Positions 34,571-47,569 of a stretch of DNA of 64,000 nucleotides are shown one piece after another. The stretch is from Burhinus oedicnemus (Eukaryota; Chordata; Aves; Charadriiformes; Burhinidae). The notes beneath the pieces were generated by a model. That model was not told the DNA's origin. It did no database searches and was given only the letters and a program-made list of their open reading frames with translations. Every line of letters begins with the position of its first letter. The stretch's first letter is position 1. The position numbers and the translations under genes were made by a program. Where the stretch lies: assembly GCA_008921705.1 (NCBI GenBank), contig VFFE01007070.1:1304-65303 (forward strand), read 5' to 3'.

Positions 34571-36904
34571 GAAAAGGCATCACAGAGTTCAAGCATAGTA
34601 GGCAATTACTCCAAAACTACAGCACTGTATATTATCATGTTACTTCTTATTATACTTTCCAAAGACGAGCAAGGAGGTAATTCTAACCAAGTGCATTTAA
34701 AGCCACAATTAAGGGTCATCTTTGTGTTTGAACAACTTTCATATTTAATCGAGGAAAAATGTGTGCCTTCAAGAATGAAATGTTTTACTAAGATGTGCAA
34801 TATAGAAAGGAACTGAATGTTGTGTTCTTGAACTCATTGGTATAAATGTAGAGGAGCTCCCAGTTATAAAGTCTTGTGCAGTAGTTTGTAGACAGATTTA
34901 CCAGTCACCAGAAAACAGAATTCAGCCACAAGAGGTAGCTAGTCTTTGTATTTTTTTCATGGCAGCAAGGTATAGAACATTTATGAAACACAAGATGTGC
35001 TGCAATAAAGTCTGTTGGCCACTGACCATAGGAGGGACGCTTGGGAAGATACCAACATGGTATCCTGCTCTTTTCACAAGCTGAGACCTTTAGCTTGCAG
35101 CGCTGTGAGTCCTTTTCCTAAAGGTGGGGAATTCCTACCAGATCCCAAGACATCCCAGCCTAGTTACACTACACCTGAGATGGCCAACTGATCCCAGAGG
35201 TGCCCTGAGGAGTTAGGGGCTGACCTTGGTATTCAGAACTGAATTGTTGGGACTCCCAGTTAGATACCCATAAGGTGAGGCTGCTGTCTGGATGAAGAAT
35301 CTATGATACTTTTGCGTTACCATTACCTAGTAGTTAAGTGGAGAAGGCGACTAGGTTTCTATAAGAAACAAGAGTAACCTCCACCCAGTATGGGAACATG
35401 GTACAAGATGCATGTAGGAGTGCTCAAGAGGTGAGCAGTGGTGCAGAGAGGTACAGGTCTTGTCTAGCTCTTCATTTTAGCAGTTGTGTGTGTATCTTTG
35501 TGTTTGTATGTGTGTGAGAATGAGAAAGAAGCCAAATTAACTCCTCAGAGATGGACAAAAGGAAGCAAAAGAAGATGAGACACAGGTCCAGAGTGCAACA
35601 AGAGGAAAGCAGAGGATGAGTGAACATTTTTGGTTCAAAAATGTCAAACAGGAGCTTAGAGACAGTCACAAAGGATTGCTTCTTACTCAGAGGAAGTTGA
35701 TTTTAAGCATATTTGCAAATAAACCATGTGATCTCTGTGGACCTTGACTTCCTCTTCATGGAAGAAATTAGCCAAATGCCTTGGCTAAACTGGGTAGCAG
35801 CCAAGTGTGACAAGCAAATAATTGAAGCACAGGATGAAGCAAAGTTCAGTCCATATCTCCCATCATTCTCTGAACCGACAGAGAAGGATTTTTTTTAAAC
35901 TTGTATGAATTTGGCCTCTTTTGAAGTTGTCAGATCAGGGCAAGCTGCCTTATGTGCAGTGTGTTTTCATGCCACACTGAGTGCAAGATGGAATTATCTC
36001 ATTTGCATTATGTAGGGGGTTAGACAAGATGACATGATGTTCCCTTGGGGTCTCTGGTGTTTGATGCTATTAATCTTTCTTATTAGCTTGGGCCTGGGTT
36101 TTTGGAAGCTTGACTCCCAGGGAAGTTCAAACCTGATTTCCTTGAATGTGGCAAGCTTTTGAAAAATCTGACACATTCTGCTGCTGTTGTTCCTTCTGGA
36201 AACCCCAGCTTTGGTCCGTCTTCTCTAGCACAGCTTCCTCTGAGGGTAAGAAATTGGAAGGATGCAACCTGGGAACAATCAGACAGACACTTAAACTCTA
36301 GCGGAAAGGGCCAGAAGCAAAGGCTGAGCTATATGACAGCCTCCTTACCCAGGACCAAGGGAGTTACTGTTTCTGAGCCTAGTTCTTTCATGAATCAATG
36401 CATTTGGAATAATAATAATTATCCGTGCGGGGAGGGAAACCCTTAATTAGTTTGCAATGATCTGAGAGGCATGGTGTGCCCACACACAGCTGCTCTGGCA
36501 TGTGTGGTTGAGCTCAACAAGAATGTCTCAGGCATTTCTTTCATTCCTCAGGGGATCTGGTGCTTAAGAAATGTAATTAGCAGCAGGAAAGATGCACTGC
36601 ATATCGCCTGGCTTTGTGGAGTCTTTGCTGAGATGGAGAAGGGTCACTCCTATCAGTTCTTGCAAACCATCTCAGCACAGTGACTGAGGTTTGACAGTCT
36701 GGTAGAGAAGAGGTTGGTATACTGGGGGCAGGTCACAGGCACTTTGCACTGCCTGGAGTTAAGTTTTGTCCTCTCCACTGATCTTCCTTCTGAGCAAGGA
36801 GCACTGAGTTTGCCCTGGCTTGCTATTGCATAGGCATGCACCAGAATCAGAGCAGACATTTTGGGTCCAAAGAAAGACGCAGCTTATATGCTCGAGTGTT
36901 GGCA
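34571..36904. other. Non-coding sequence, no recognisable element
   Basis: A TG-rich patch (TTGTGTGTGTATCTTTGTG) lies at about 35,483-35,517 and an AATAATAATAATTAT run at about 36,408-36,422. Frames of 95 codons or fewer (36,159-36,446, plus strand) have no motif. Confidence 0.55.
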
Positions 36905-36983
36905 ATAGCCCTGCTCCCAGCAGTAGGTAGGACTAGGTGACCTCCAGAGGTCCCATCCCACCAACATATCTATGATCTTGTGT
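36905..36983 (+). mobile_element. Old CR1 LINE 3' end relic
   Basis: The string GTAGGACTAGGTGACCTCCA, then GAGGTCCCATCCCACC and ATATCTATGATCTTGTG, reproduces the CR1 3' terminus 'gttggactagatgacctccagaggtcccttccaacc...ttctatgattctgtg' with moderate divergence. The 5' part is not recognisable, which is typical of severely truncated avian CR1 copies. Confidence 0.6.
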
Positions 36984-39900
36984 TTGTGTTGTTTTGCTAA
37001 GTAGGCTCCATAACAATAAACTTCATACGTCAATTTGTTGTCATTGGAATGGGTTTAAATAAGTTGAAAGACAAAAATTCTTTGATATTTATAACAGCCA
37101 ACGCATTCCATAAGAGCAGGGGGTTTTTTGACTTCCAACTTTGTTTTGGTTTTCAGGCTAAGTAAAATAATGGTATGATTTAATGTTACAGTGAGGTCAC
37201 TGGAAACACAGTTGTGGTAAGCCAATAGAATATGATACCCTGAGTGTTTTTGTGGGGTCATACTTGCCATATTTACCTAATTAATGATTACATAAGTTAG
37301 ATTCTTGGAACATAGAAACAATAGTTGCCTTGAGTGGTTTCCTAAGGTGATGTTGCAGGAGCTGCTGTTCATCTTATTTCCACTGAACTGAGTCTGTAAA
37401 TATGAGAAAGCTCATCTGTCATTAGCGTTAACATTGATTTGTAGCAATAAAGGAACTTGGCTCATAATTTGTTTGTTTTTTTTCCCCATGCAAACACAAC
37501 TCCCTGTGTGAGACTACTAAATAAACAGCTTAATAAAGAAAAATAATTAGAAGCCTCCCTCAACATTGAAATGGATCTGTCTTCACAGTCACCATGGGAT
37601 GGGGCATCATGGAGGAAAAACACCCCAAAGGATGAGTAAGAACTAAACTTACAGCAGGTTCGTGCTTACAATATGGTGCTGTTTGTTACCAGTAAGCAGG
37701 TGTGCTCACAATGTGACAATACCATGGCTGATGCCAGGCCAAAAATGTCCCAGTAATTCTTGCTGATGTGTCATCTTTGGAGTGAGAACGGAGGATGTCC
37801 TGGTTTATTACGGGTACGACTGTAGAGGAAAGTCCCAAACAACATTATCTCCACAGCTGGGCTCAGCAGGAGTGGGCTTTGCTGTGCAGTTCGCTCTCTT
37901 TCTGAAGTGCGTTGCCTGTTTGATAATTTTAACTCAGGTTTTGAGTTGGAGGGGCATGTCTCCAAGGCAGTGTGATCTTGGTGGCTGGGCAGGGAAACTT
38001 CTTGGCAAGGAATGAAACTGTCATGCCAAAACAGTAAGGAAAACATGGAAGCTATGAGTAAAATAGGCTTCGTATCCACCATTCACTAAGAAAAACTTTC
38101 TGGCCACTCCAAGCAAACCCCCATGTTGCAGGTATTGTGACAGGCACCAGGTATATTAATATCAATAATTGCAATGGATGTATGACTCTTCAGAAGGGGG
38201 TGGTCTCTGGGCTTTCTGGGATTTCGTCTGGATCCAGCTTTAGACTGTCCCAGAACAATTGTTGCAGGAAGCCTCTGAAATGACTACAAAAAATGAAAGA
38301 GGCAGTGAGGTCACTGACAGCTCCCATGAATAATGATCTCCCTTCAGGTGAGAACAGCTGCAAAGCCCTGGAGAGGGATGACACTTGCTCCCTGGGCAGA
38401 ATTTCATGCTTTACTGCAGGCTTTTCTCTTTGCACTGCAAACATGGAGGCATTTGGGTTTCAAATATGAGCGGAGTGTAAGGAATTACAGCAAACCAGCT
38501 TGGCATTCGCGGGTAGATGCACCAGCGTGATGCCATCCGCCTCTGCTGGGAGCATCGCATCAGACAGCCGTGCTGGAGTGAATGCTCTGGCTCCAGGCAG
38601 GCCTGGCCTCTGGTTTGCAGATCTAGATGAGCCAGCTTGGAGAGATTTGCCATTAACATGGGCACAGGGAAATGATGCCCACACAGGGAGTAACATTGCC
38701 TTCAGCTTGGAAGACTGAACAGACGGAAACACTTGGAGCTAATGCTGTCAGAGCACGTGTGCTCTAAGGGGGGCATTTCCAGATTTTTTTATGCCTTTTG
38801 GTCTTGCGGTCTGGCTGTTTCTTAATTCAGAAGGTCAAAACCCCCCGCACTGTGACTGTCTGTTCCGATATTTTCTGTTTGGTGTACCAGACCGCTTCCC
38901 TGTATTGACTCTTGTTTCACTGACAGCTTGACTGGAAAAGCTGTCCAGTCTTGATTCCAGGTTTCCCAGTGACAGAAAATCATCACAAGCGCAGGCAGTC
39001 CTAGCTCTTAATTACCAGAACTGCTATGTGTTTCCTTCTTGTTATCTCACTGCAGTGACTATTTTTGGGATTGCTTTTATACCAACCTACTGGTCTGAAG
39101 AGCGCGTTCGCCAAGTATTGTTTCCCAGATAAGCACCAAAAGGCAGAGAGCAGCTTTTGCATCTCAGCTCTGAAGACTGACAGCTTGTCTCTCAGGTGGG
39201 AAGTCTGAAGGGGGGAAATTTAGCTGCACGGATGAAATTAAAGGGAAACAAATGTGTTGAGAGTCATATCTGCCCTTAAAAGGCAGGAGCCGATGGTCAG
39301 GTCTTAATTTTCGCAAATGTGCTGACAGCCGTCTGATGAAAACGGGTTGTGATTTGTCATTGTCACTGCAGGCTAAATAAGCGTGCCTTTGTTCATGCAC
39401 ACTAATTTCTGCCATGCTGAATCATCTTGGTCTGTAGACTTCTGTGGGGGTACCTGGGGCTCAGCAGGCTTTGTAGACCACACTGTTTTGGAGGGCTCTG
39501 TGAGCACATTTGAGGGAGGGCAGCTGTCTGCAGAGGCCCTCAAGGTAAACCATTTCCTTGTAAAAAAAATGAGGACTGGTCTCCTCTGATCACGTTTGCT
39601 AAGAGGCACAATCCTTTCTTGGCTCTGCAGACTCAGTGTGGCAAGATATTCCTCCACTGTGGAATCTCTTTGTTCTTTTTCTATTTCATTTTATGAAAAG
39701 TGAAGTAATAAGGAATTCCATTTTAACTCATCACCCCAACCTTGGGCTGATTAATATTGTTGATTTAAGCCCTGAGAGTGTTTCTGTTTTCACGATGGCG
39801 TTTTGGTATGCTGTTTGCCAGCATTATACCGGGGAATGACTCATATTCTCAGCACTGTGAAGGATACGAAGGAGGGAGTGTGCAAGGTTTTGTTCCCACT

Positions 39901-40239
39901 GGCGGACTGTGGAACACGCAGTAATTTGAAGATCTGTCTCCCAGAGCAAGAGTGGGCTCAGGCACTGAAAAAATGGCCAGTCAACTTTTCTGCTAAAAAA
40001 TTAGCTTTTAAAAAATAAATGTATCAGTTTTCTGGGGAAAAAAAAATTGATAAAAATGTGAATATTGTGAAGACTGATTTCTTTTCTAAGTTAACAATAC
40101 CTCTGTGACACCTCCAGGCAGCTGTACTTCATACCCTGTTTTCTTCTAAGAGAAAAGAGTTCAACTACACCTCCCGTGATGCATGCTAGTGGAACAGCAA
40201 GAATTCTGGAAAACTTGCAAAGAAAGGCCTTTTTGATGA
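36984..40239. other. Non-coding sequence, no recognisable element
   Basis: Overlapping frames on both strands at 37,771-38,732 (up to 103 codons) coincide with slightly GC-richer sequence and show no domain. Short T- and A-runs lie near 37,475 and 40,039. Confidence 0.55.
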
Positions 40240-40365
40240 GTTTAGTCTCTATATCTCAGTTTCCCTATGTATTAAAATAGGTGCAGCCACTATGCCATTG
40301 GGTTGGTCCATAAGATCAAGTTAGCTAAGGCTTGCAGTCTGCTTTGGAGCTGAAAAATGCTGTTT
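40240..40365 (+). repeat. MIR/L2-like ancient SINE relic
   Basis: TAGTCTCTATATCTCAGTTT followed by CCCTATGTATTAAAATAGG matches the MIR/L2 segment 'tctctgtgcctcagtttccccatctgtaaaatagg'. Further on, GCAGTCTGCTTTGGAGCTGA and AAAATGCTG resemble the 'aagcgctttggagat...tgaaaggtgct' 3' part. Divergence is high. Confidence 0.5.
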
Positions 40366-41987
40366 CCTTGTCAGCAGTAAGAATCATCTGTGAAGCACTT
40401 CAGGCTCCAGTTCCTTTATCACAGCAATGAGTGTCTGATTTTCTTTTTCTTTCATATCTGCCTTTGTAATAGCCCAAATATCCTATTAACTGCCTAAAGC
40501 ACACCTCTGTTGGAAAGCGTGCCTAGCTCAAGGGCAGGCACCTCTAATGGCTTTAAGCAAGCTGCCTGGAGTACCAGTAATGCTGTGGCAGCAAGCGCTT
40601 GCTCCAGCCATTTGCTGCTTCTCAGCATGGGGAACAAGACCGACTGGTGCTGGAGGGTCACAGCCTGTCCCTTTCTGGCTCCTCGCTGGCCTGGGACAGG
40701 GCATGAGTCTGCTGAGGCTGCCTGGTGGGGAGGCTGGTCTGGATGATGTCTCTGCTTGGGAGACCGTCACCTCCTCTTTCAGGCAGCTGAGAATTGTGGC
40801 TACTGCATCTTTTCCATACCTCAGGATGCAATTTTCCTGCCCCTCTCTGCTGCCCTGCCCGACAACTGCTTTACTTTGCTGGTGCTCAGGGTCAGCCTTT
40901 CCTGGGATTCAGCCTGGGCTGCAAAAAGCCAGCCAGATGACATGGACACTCAGACTGATCAGGAAAGTGCCACTCACCTCTCCCTCTACAGCTCTGCAAT
41001 ATAGATGTATCCTTAGTGAACTTGCAAATCAAATTGAATTTCTTTCTCCTGTTCAAGTCATAAGGAGATTTTGTTGTTAACTGGCAGGTGCCACTTTGAA
41101 TTTCAGTGGTGAAGCTCAAAATGGTTTCTATATAGGTCAAGCATGGATTACTCCACTTACAAATATGATTTGGAAGAATCTCTTCTCAGAAAGTTTTTCT
41201 GCCTTTCTAGGTATATGTAGGCTTTGCCAAGAGCTAAAAGGAACAGAAATGCTGCCAGAAGCAGTGCGAATGAGGTCTCTAGTCCCTGTTTCATAACTGC
41301 AAACACTTTTTAGATTAAAAAGAATGAAGAGGCTTAAATGTCTCCCTGCTGCTTGTATTCTTCTGCAATCCCTGTAAAACTTCTTCAGTATAGTGGGCCT
41401 CTGTGAATTTTAACTCCCTCAGAAAAAAATGAGCAGCAGCTTTTTAATCTATCCATGCATGAGAGAAACATATGGAAGACAGAGACCATTTTAGGTGGAG
41501 GAGTATCTTTTACTGAGTGCTGTTATGGAGACAGCTCCTGGAACGAGAAGATGACGGGAGAAGTGGAAATTGTGATCTTGCTTCACATGAAGGATGAATT
41601 TGTTCATAAAAAAGAGAGTTTTCAGAATCACCCAAGAGATTTAGGAGTCTGAGTCTCACTGATCTCCTGTTGGATGCAGGTGCTGGACTTGCACAGGCAT
41701 TTTTGAAGGTCTGAGCACAGATGGTGAATAACAATATGAAAGGATGTGAGGGGCTTTGTATACATGGAAGCTTGGTGTTTTCTTTAGCTTTATGAGTCGG
41801 TCTAATAATCCGTTACATTGAGTTGGTCTTCCTGAAAACTGTTCCTTGCTGAGGTACAGCATCATATTACTAAAACTTGCAACTATTTCCAGTATACTCT
41901 ATGTGCTAGTTTCTTGTCCTGGAACATTGTACTGGTCTCTAACTGGAAGCACAGATGAGTATTGGGATGGGTAATGTGGAAAGGTTG
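40366..41987. other. Non-coding, GC-richer around 40.5-41.0 kb
   Basis: A 177-codon plus-strand frame at 40,547-41,080 is the second longest in the window. A shifted 82-codon plus-strand frame and two minus-strand frames overlap it. Its translation is Leu/Pro/Trp/Cys-rich with no domain, so it is attributed to local GC content. Confidence 0.5.
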
Positions 41988-42125
41988 TACGTTCCTGGAC
42001 CTGAAAATGTTTAAGGATGAGTGAGATAAAACTCTTACAGGAGATGAACTATGTCTATTCTGTCCATTTAGTTAAGGGGATGGAGCAAATCCTATTGAGC
42101 TCCTTTCAGCCCTGGATTTCTAGGA
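41988..42125 (+). repeat. Possible very old CR1 3' fragment
   Basis: GGACCTGAAAATGTTTAAGG, then GAGCTCCTTTCAGCCCTGGA and TTTCTAGGATCC, loosely follows the CR1 order '...ctggaagtgtttaagg...ggtcccttccagccc...ttctatgattct'. The middle is not alignable by eye, so this is tentative. Confidence 0.25.
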
Positions 42126-43865
42126 TCCTACCTGAATACCTTTTTCCTTCTCCATCTTGCTATGGGAAGGAGTAGTACAAAACGCATGCTTCTCATGAGT
42201 TTTGCCTTGTTCTTATTGCTTCTATCACTTTGTGTCTCTTTTGGGGAAAGCAGACTGAAAACACATACCTGGCACTCTCCAAAAAACTTTGAAATTGTTC
42301 TTGGTCTTGTGGGAGTCTGATCCAGCACATGTACTCTGAGATAACTCTTGTTTCTACCACAGAAGAGATTTACAATAGAGACACTACCATGGCGGGGGAA
42401 TGAGATCTCTGTTCCCAGCTGTGTCTGTTCTTTCAACGGGATACTGTTCAAGGGATTTTGTGCTTAATATCTTCAGGAGTAACTGAAAGAATGGCAATGA
42501 AACTCTGTGGGATGTGTGAAATGTGGGATTTGTAAAACTAAGTCTGTGTGGGAGAAATCCTGCTTTAAAACAATAGGTTTGATTTTCTGAGTGCACGAGG
42601 TATCAGGATCCTAGGCATTGTTGAATATGTACAGTTGGAGATACTGGGATCCATCTGTCATTTCACTCTCATATTAGTACTAAGCAACTTTCCAATAAGC
42701 TCTTCTGGATCTAACTTGAAAGTATGGAGACAAAATTGAAAGAGCAAACATTTAAAGAAAAATATTAACTCTATATGTATGAACTTTTTTAGCCTTACTT
42801 ATGTTTGTTTATTGCTCTCGGCAAAAGTCCTTTTAAATTCTTAAATTTATAGCTAATAGTGTCAGAGATTTATTAGACTAGAGTGGATCACTGTTGTCAT
42901 TCACTCAGACTTCCCACACACCAGAAGCAAAGCATTGCAGCTAGTTTGCCTGGTTTCAATTCCAGATGTGAAATGTGTTAAGAAACACAACTGATTTGGA
43001 AAGCTCCTTTGCCCATGGCAGAGATGTAATTTCACTCCCATTTATCAACTGGCAATAAACAAAAATGCTTATCTTCAATCTGAGGAACTCAGTTTTGTAT
43101 CAAGTTACTCAGAAGCTTTGGGTTTTACCCATTAAGGCAGTGAAGGGAAGTTAACCTCAGAGAAGCAGATGTGAACTTTTTCAAAACCAGATAGGGTGAA
43201 CAAGTGGTTGTGCAAATTGCAAGAGGCCTCTGACGAAAATTCATTAAGTAAGAAAGGTTTTTTGTTTCTGTGACTGGTGAAAGAAACTTGAAACTCGGGC
43301 ATTTTGATTCAGCCAAAATGCATTAGGCTGGAACCCAACATCTTCTTCCAGTATTTGATGGCACTGAGCAGAACAGAGGAAGGGGTATAATTAAAAAGGA
43401 ATCAGGACAATTAAAATGAAGGAAAAGCTCCCTCTGTGTTCACAGAGGCAGGGACAAAGGCAGGTGATTAGGTTCTTTTTGAGGGTGGTTTTGGATTGGC
43501 AAAGGGAGATTAGCTCTTGCGAAAGCCTTGCTCTGATTTCTAATTTTCAGCTGTTTTTCTCATTTCTTCCAATCTTTCTTTGCTGTTGCTGTGAAAAAGG
43601 CTTTGATTAGCAGACAGAAAAAGAAGTAGGAAAAGACAGAGAAGTCAGAAGACCATGTTTAAGTTTCCACTGTTACCTAAAAAGTAATAATAAAACCCCC
43701 GCTACCTGTAATTAGGATAATTACCCACCCCCCCAACTATGATGTAGATTTGCAAAGGAACAGTTTCTTCAGAGCTTGCAGGTGAATATCTGATGGAGAA
43801 ACTTCTATTGAAGTTGAATAAAAGAAGTTGAAACTGCTATAATTCCACATCATCCATGAAAACAA
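42126..43865. other. Non-coding sequence, no recognisable element
   Basis: There are short overlapping frames (107 codons or fewer on the minus strand, 42,128-42,451) and a short C-run at 43,724-43,734. No transposon or gene is recognised. Confidence 0.55.
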
Positions 43866-43975
43866 CTTGATGCACTTTACAAAAGAAATCACTTTCATTA
43901 TTTCCATTTTGCAGATGGACGAAAGTGTGAAATGAATTAACCAGGGTCATTAATGAAGAAGTGAACCCAAATTTT
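43866..43975 (-). repeat. MIR/L2-like ancient SINE relic
   Basis: The plus strand has TGATGCACTTTACAAAAG, CATTATTTCCATTTTGCAGA, TGGACGAAAGTGTGAAATGA, ATTAACCAGGGTCATTAATG and AGAAGTGAACCCAAATTTTG. This follows the reverse-complement consensus 'gcgctttacaaa...ttattatccccattttacagatggggaaactgaggca...ttaagtgacttgcccagggtcacac...agagctgggaatcgaaccc'. It is one of the clearer relics here. Confidence 0.6.
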
Positions 43976-45589
43976 GTGGGTTGTGTATTTCGTTTTGTTG
44001 TGTATGAAAATACACAAACCATCAGAAAGTTCCACTGAGCTTGGTAAGAGGCATTTATTCTCACTGGATCCCAGTGTGATGTTGGTTCAGTGTGTAAAGA
44101 TGGAGGATCTTGCCCCTAAAAAAGATGCTGCCTTGGCAGTCTGATGAGACAGGCTGAAACATGATGGTGGTGGCCTGGAATTGGATTGAAGAGGGCATGT
44201 GAGTTGCAATGTGTCATGTCCAATACCATTTTCACTTTACGTATTATACATTGGTTGGGTCAATCTTGGGAAGCTTAGAAATAGTCTTACAATAAAGCTT
44301 AGGAAATCAGGGTTTTTTCCAGTGGGCTAATTAATAGACAGGTGGATTTTTAAGATCACTAGGCTACTCTTTCCAGCATCGTGTTCAACTCAGGCTGCAG
44401 AATTTTACCTGTTTTCTCCTCAAATATGCTGAAATAGATCAAAGCTCTTTGATTTCTACTAGGAAACCTACAGCATTAGAAGAAGCAAGAGAATTTCCTA
44501 TTTAAATGTTATCTCAAATACAACATTTTGCTATGAGATGTGGTAAATTGCTAAAGTGCTAGACAGGAAAAAACAGGCACCTTGGAGAATAAAAACTTAT
44601 GAAGGAACCTTAACACTGGATAGGAAGACTTTCCCACCAACAAAGAGATGTGGAAATACCCCCACACAGTTGTTTACTCACTTGAATCAAAAGGAAATTA
44701 CATATCTGGAATTAGCAGTACATGGCAATGTCCAGACATGCAGATAAAGGAGTGATGTGGAAACCAAAGAAGATATGACGTTACCCAGAAGATACCTTCA
44801 GAAGAAGCAATAGCAGAGAGAATAGATAGACTAGATAGGAATAGCAACAAATAACTCACAGGAGTGGAGCTGCCTAGTTTCTGCCTGGAATCTTATACTA
44901 GGGAAAGAAAGAAATTCAATGAAGCAAGTGCCTGTAGTCTTGACTTAAGGACATGAAGAGATGGAGGAACCATGACTTCCTTTGATTTGTTAGTGCTTTA
45001 ACAGCCATAAATATGTTAAAATGTTTGCTTTTCATCTGTTTGGGATTTGCATGCCTTCAGGTTCCTGGCACTGGTCCAGTTATGTCTCTGTCTGATCTTA
45101 CTGGTTTATGGTACTCAAGACACTGTCCATACTTTGCATGATGGAGTATCACTGTGCAGCGTTTCCATTATAAACCCATGGATGATGGGCAGGCACACCT
45201 GAATGTTTCTCAGCTGTGTAAAATGACTTCACTCCTGAATAGAGTCAATGGAACACAATGACAACAGGGAGCGTCAAAGAGCAATGGCTATTGTTTGTTC
45301 ACCTTTTGTCATTCTGAGACAGTTACATCCTCTTTTTTTTTCCAAGAGGAGTCTCATTTTTTACTTAATCAAATACAAGGTGATTTGAGCATTACAGTAA
45401 TGGATAGATACAGCTGGTTGTTTGGAGTGGGGTGTGTATGGGAATGTACCTTATATTAAAGCTTGGGATGTAAATCACCTGAATAGAGCTGGCCTAGATG
45501 TAAGATCACACTGCTCTAAGTAGAAGTTTCTTCAGTTTGCATCAGGAAAAAATAATACTTGCTTGACACCATCTGTAAATCAATGCAGT
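43976..45589. other. Non-coding sequence, no recognisable element
   Basis: The only frame of note is 63 codons on the plus strand at 44,556-44,747, without a motif. Long parts (44,760-45,590) have no frame of 60 codons on either strand. Confidence 0.6.
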
Positions 45590-45725
45590 GCTGGCTGTGG
45601 GAATTTAAATATACACAGATGTAATATTTATTAGCAGTAATTACTTACCTTTGTTGGTACAGTTATTTTAACTAATTTGCTAATTACCTATGACATGGTA
45701 ATTAATTATCTACTGAACTCCTGGA
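45590..45725. promoter_or_regulatory. TAAT-rich cluster, candidate regulatory element
   Basis: The block contains GCAGTAATTACTTACC, ACTAATTTGCTAATTACC and GGTAATTAATTATC, which is at least four homeodomain-type TAATTA/TAATTR cores within about 100 bp. No simple-repeat periodicity is present. A regulatory role is inferred from site density. Confidence 0.3.
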
Positions 45726-47569
45726 ATATATATGGAGACACCTTATGCAAAACTCTGGTTGGATGGGTATTTACTTCACTGTTATTCCATGAGCTGCTTT
45801 AAGCACTTACAAGTTACCACTAGGTTATGTTTCTGATACTGTCATTATGGTCTGCCAGCTGCATTTCACAAGACTATCTAGCATTGCAATGAGTCTCCAG
45901 TAAAGTACCTGGATTCATTAACATCTCCCCTTTTAAAGCAGAAGAACTGTCCCTGTATCTGCTCGCTAGTCACTCCAGAGAGACTCTTTTGAGAATAATT
46001 TCCATGCTTTTTGCACTGCACAACCCAAGGGGCGGAAAAATCCCTGTGTGGAAATAGAGAGGGTCTCTTGGGGTTTTGTCGATGGATTGCTTGAGCCTTT
46101 CTCTGCTGCATGAAGCAGCAGTTAAGTCCTATTTTGTGAGATGAGAGGAGGGGATACAGAGTAAAATAATCCAGACAGTTTTAAGTATTTTGATTTTAGG
46201 TATAAATTGTTCTCTATTACCTAGTGTGTATTGCACATAGAAAATATTTCCCCAGATGGCCCAGAACCTGAAAGGGTAATATTGAGCTCAAGCTCATGGA
46301 AGAATCCCACCCATTCTGCTCCATTCCAAACTTGGAAACTGAGCCATGAGTCAGTGTCAGACAAACCATGAACAAATGATCGGTCATGCATCTCCTGTCA
46401 CAGCCTGTAAAACCTCAAGACCAAGAGAAAGAGAGGGACAGAAGTATACTGAAGGGAGAATTTACATCAGAGGCAACCAGTGACATTGAGCCTTTATGTA
46501 ATGCTGTGCCGGAATCAGAACGGTGGAGAGAAATCTGTGAGTTACACAGGACTCACAAACAAAATTTGGGGAAAAAAATGCAGGAAGAATCATTGCCTTT
46601 CAGGTAGGGTAAGCTGTTTCAGGAGAGCAAACCTTCATAGAGTGCATCATAATCATTGGTTGATACGAGAAGGAGCACAGCAACCACTGCTGAGAGTAAA
46701 AGCAAATGAAGCCATAAAAATTAAACTGGCAGGAGAAGTTGTGGAAGCTGCAAGGATGTCTCCAACCCTGCAAGGCAGAGCAGTGCGGTGGCAAATCTTG
46801 GGGAGTGCTGGGGCTGGGGGAATGTTGAGACAGGTAGCCTAAGCTGTAGGAAAGGGAAATAGAGGACAAACTTGCTGTGTTGCTAAATGCAAGCAAGCAA
46901 ATTTAGAGGATGCTTCACAGAGCACATAGAGAGATACGAGGTGTAGTTTTGGGTTGTGTACTAAAGGGGAAAGTGGAATGAGTCACACAGTTGAGCAGAG
47001 TTGCCTTCAGCTGCCTTGACATCAAAAGTTTCAGGCATGGGGCTGAGAACTCAGGAAACTAGTTAGAAAGTCTTGAAGTTTGAAGGTCTGAGATGATGCC
47101 AGTACTTCTGACCTTGCTTTCACCAAGCAGTCCCTGCTGAGCAAATTCTAGCCTCGTTCTTCAAACTGCAACAGTCATATAATTCCTGCTGCTCCTGATG
47201 GAGATATTCTGCTGCCTATTCTGAATGCAGCTCGCTATCTTTGTCCTGTGCTTTCCAGTGGCATTTAGATAAATTGTTTGGTACTGGGCTCTGCAACAGC
47301 CCAGAAGTTATAGAGGGAACCTACAGCAATTGCACTTGAGTACTTTTGCTCACTAATCTGTGTACCTTCATTACATGTCTAAAGTTAGGTGAATCTGAAA
47401 ACCTGGAGAACAATTATTACTTCTTTGGAAATTTTTTTCCTTTTTAGGTATGTAAGTATTTCCAGGTTTTTCCTGTCTGTGCATTATCTCTTAACACAAG
47501 TGTTTGCCAAGGAGTGGCTTGTCTTGTGACATTTTTACCTGCTTGTTTGTTCTTTCTGGACAGCTCCTA
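45726..47569. other. Non-coding sequence, includes one weak exon-like frame
   Basis: At 46,386-46,607 (plus strand) a 73-codon hydrophilic frame ends across a CAG|GTAGGG donor-like site at 46,601-46,609. Overlapping frames on both strands up to 46,896 and the absence of a clear acceptor make it doubtful. The rest shows nothing recognisable. Confidence 0.5.

Noticed and set aside
40547..41080. 177-codon plus-strand open frame
   Set aside because: It lies in GC-richer DNA with overlapping frames on both strands. The translation has no family features and no splice or promoter context.
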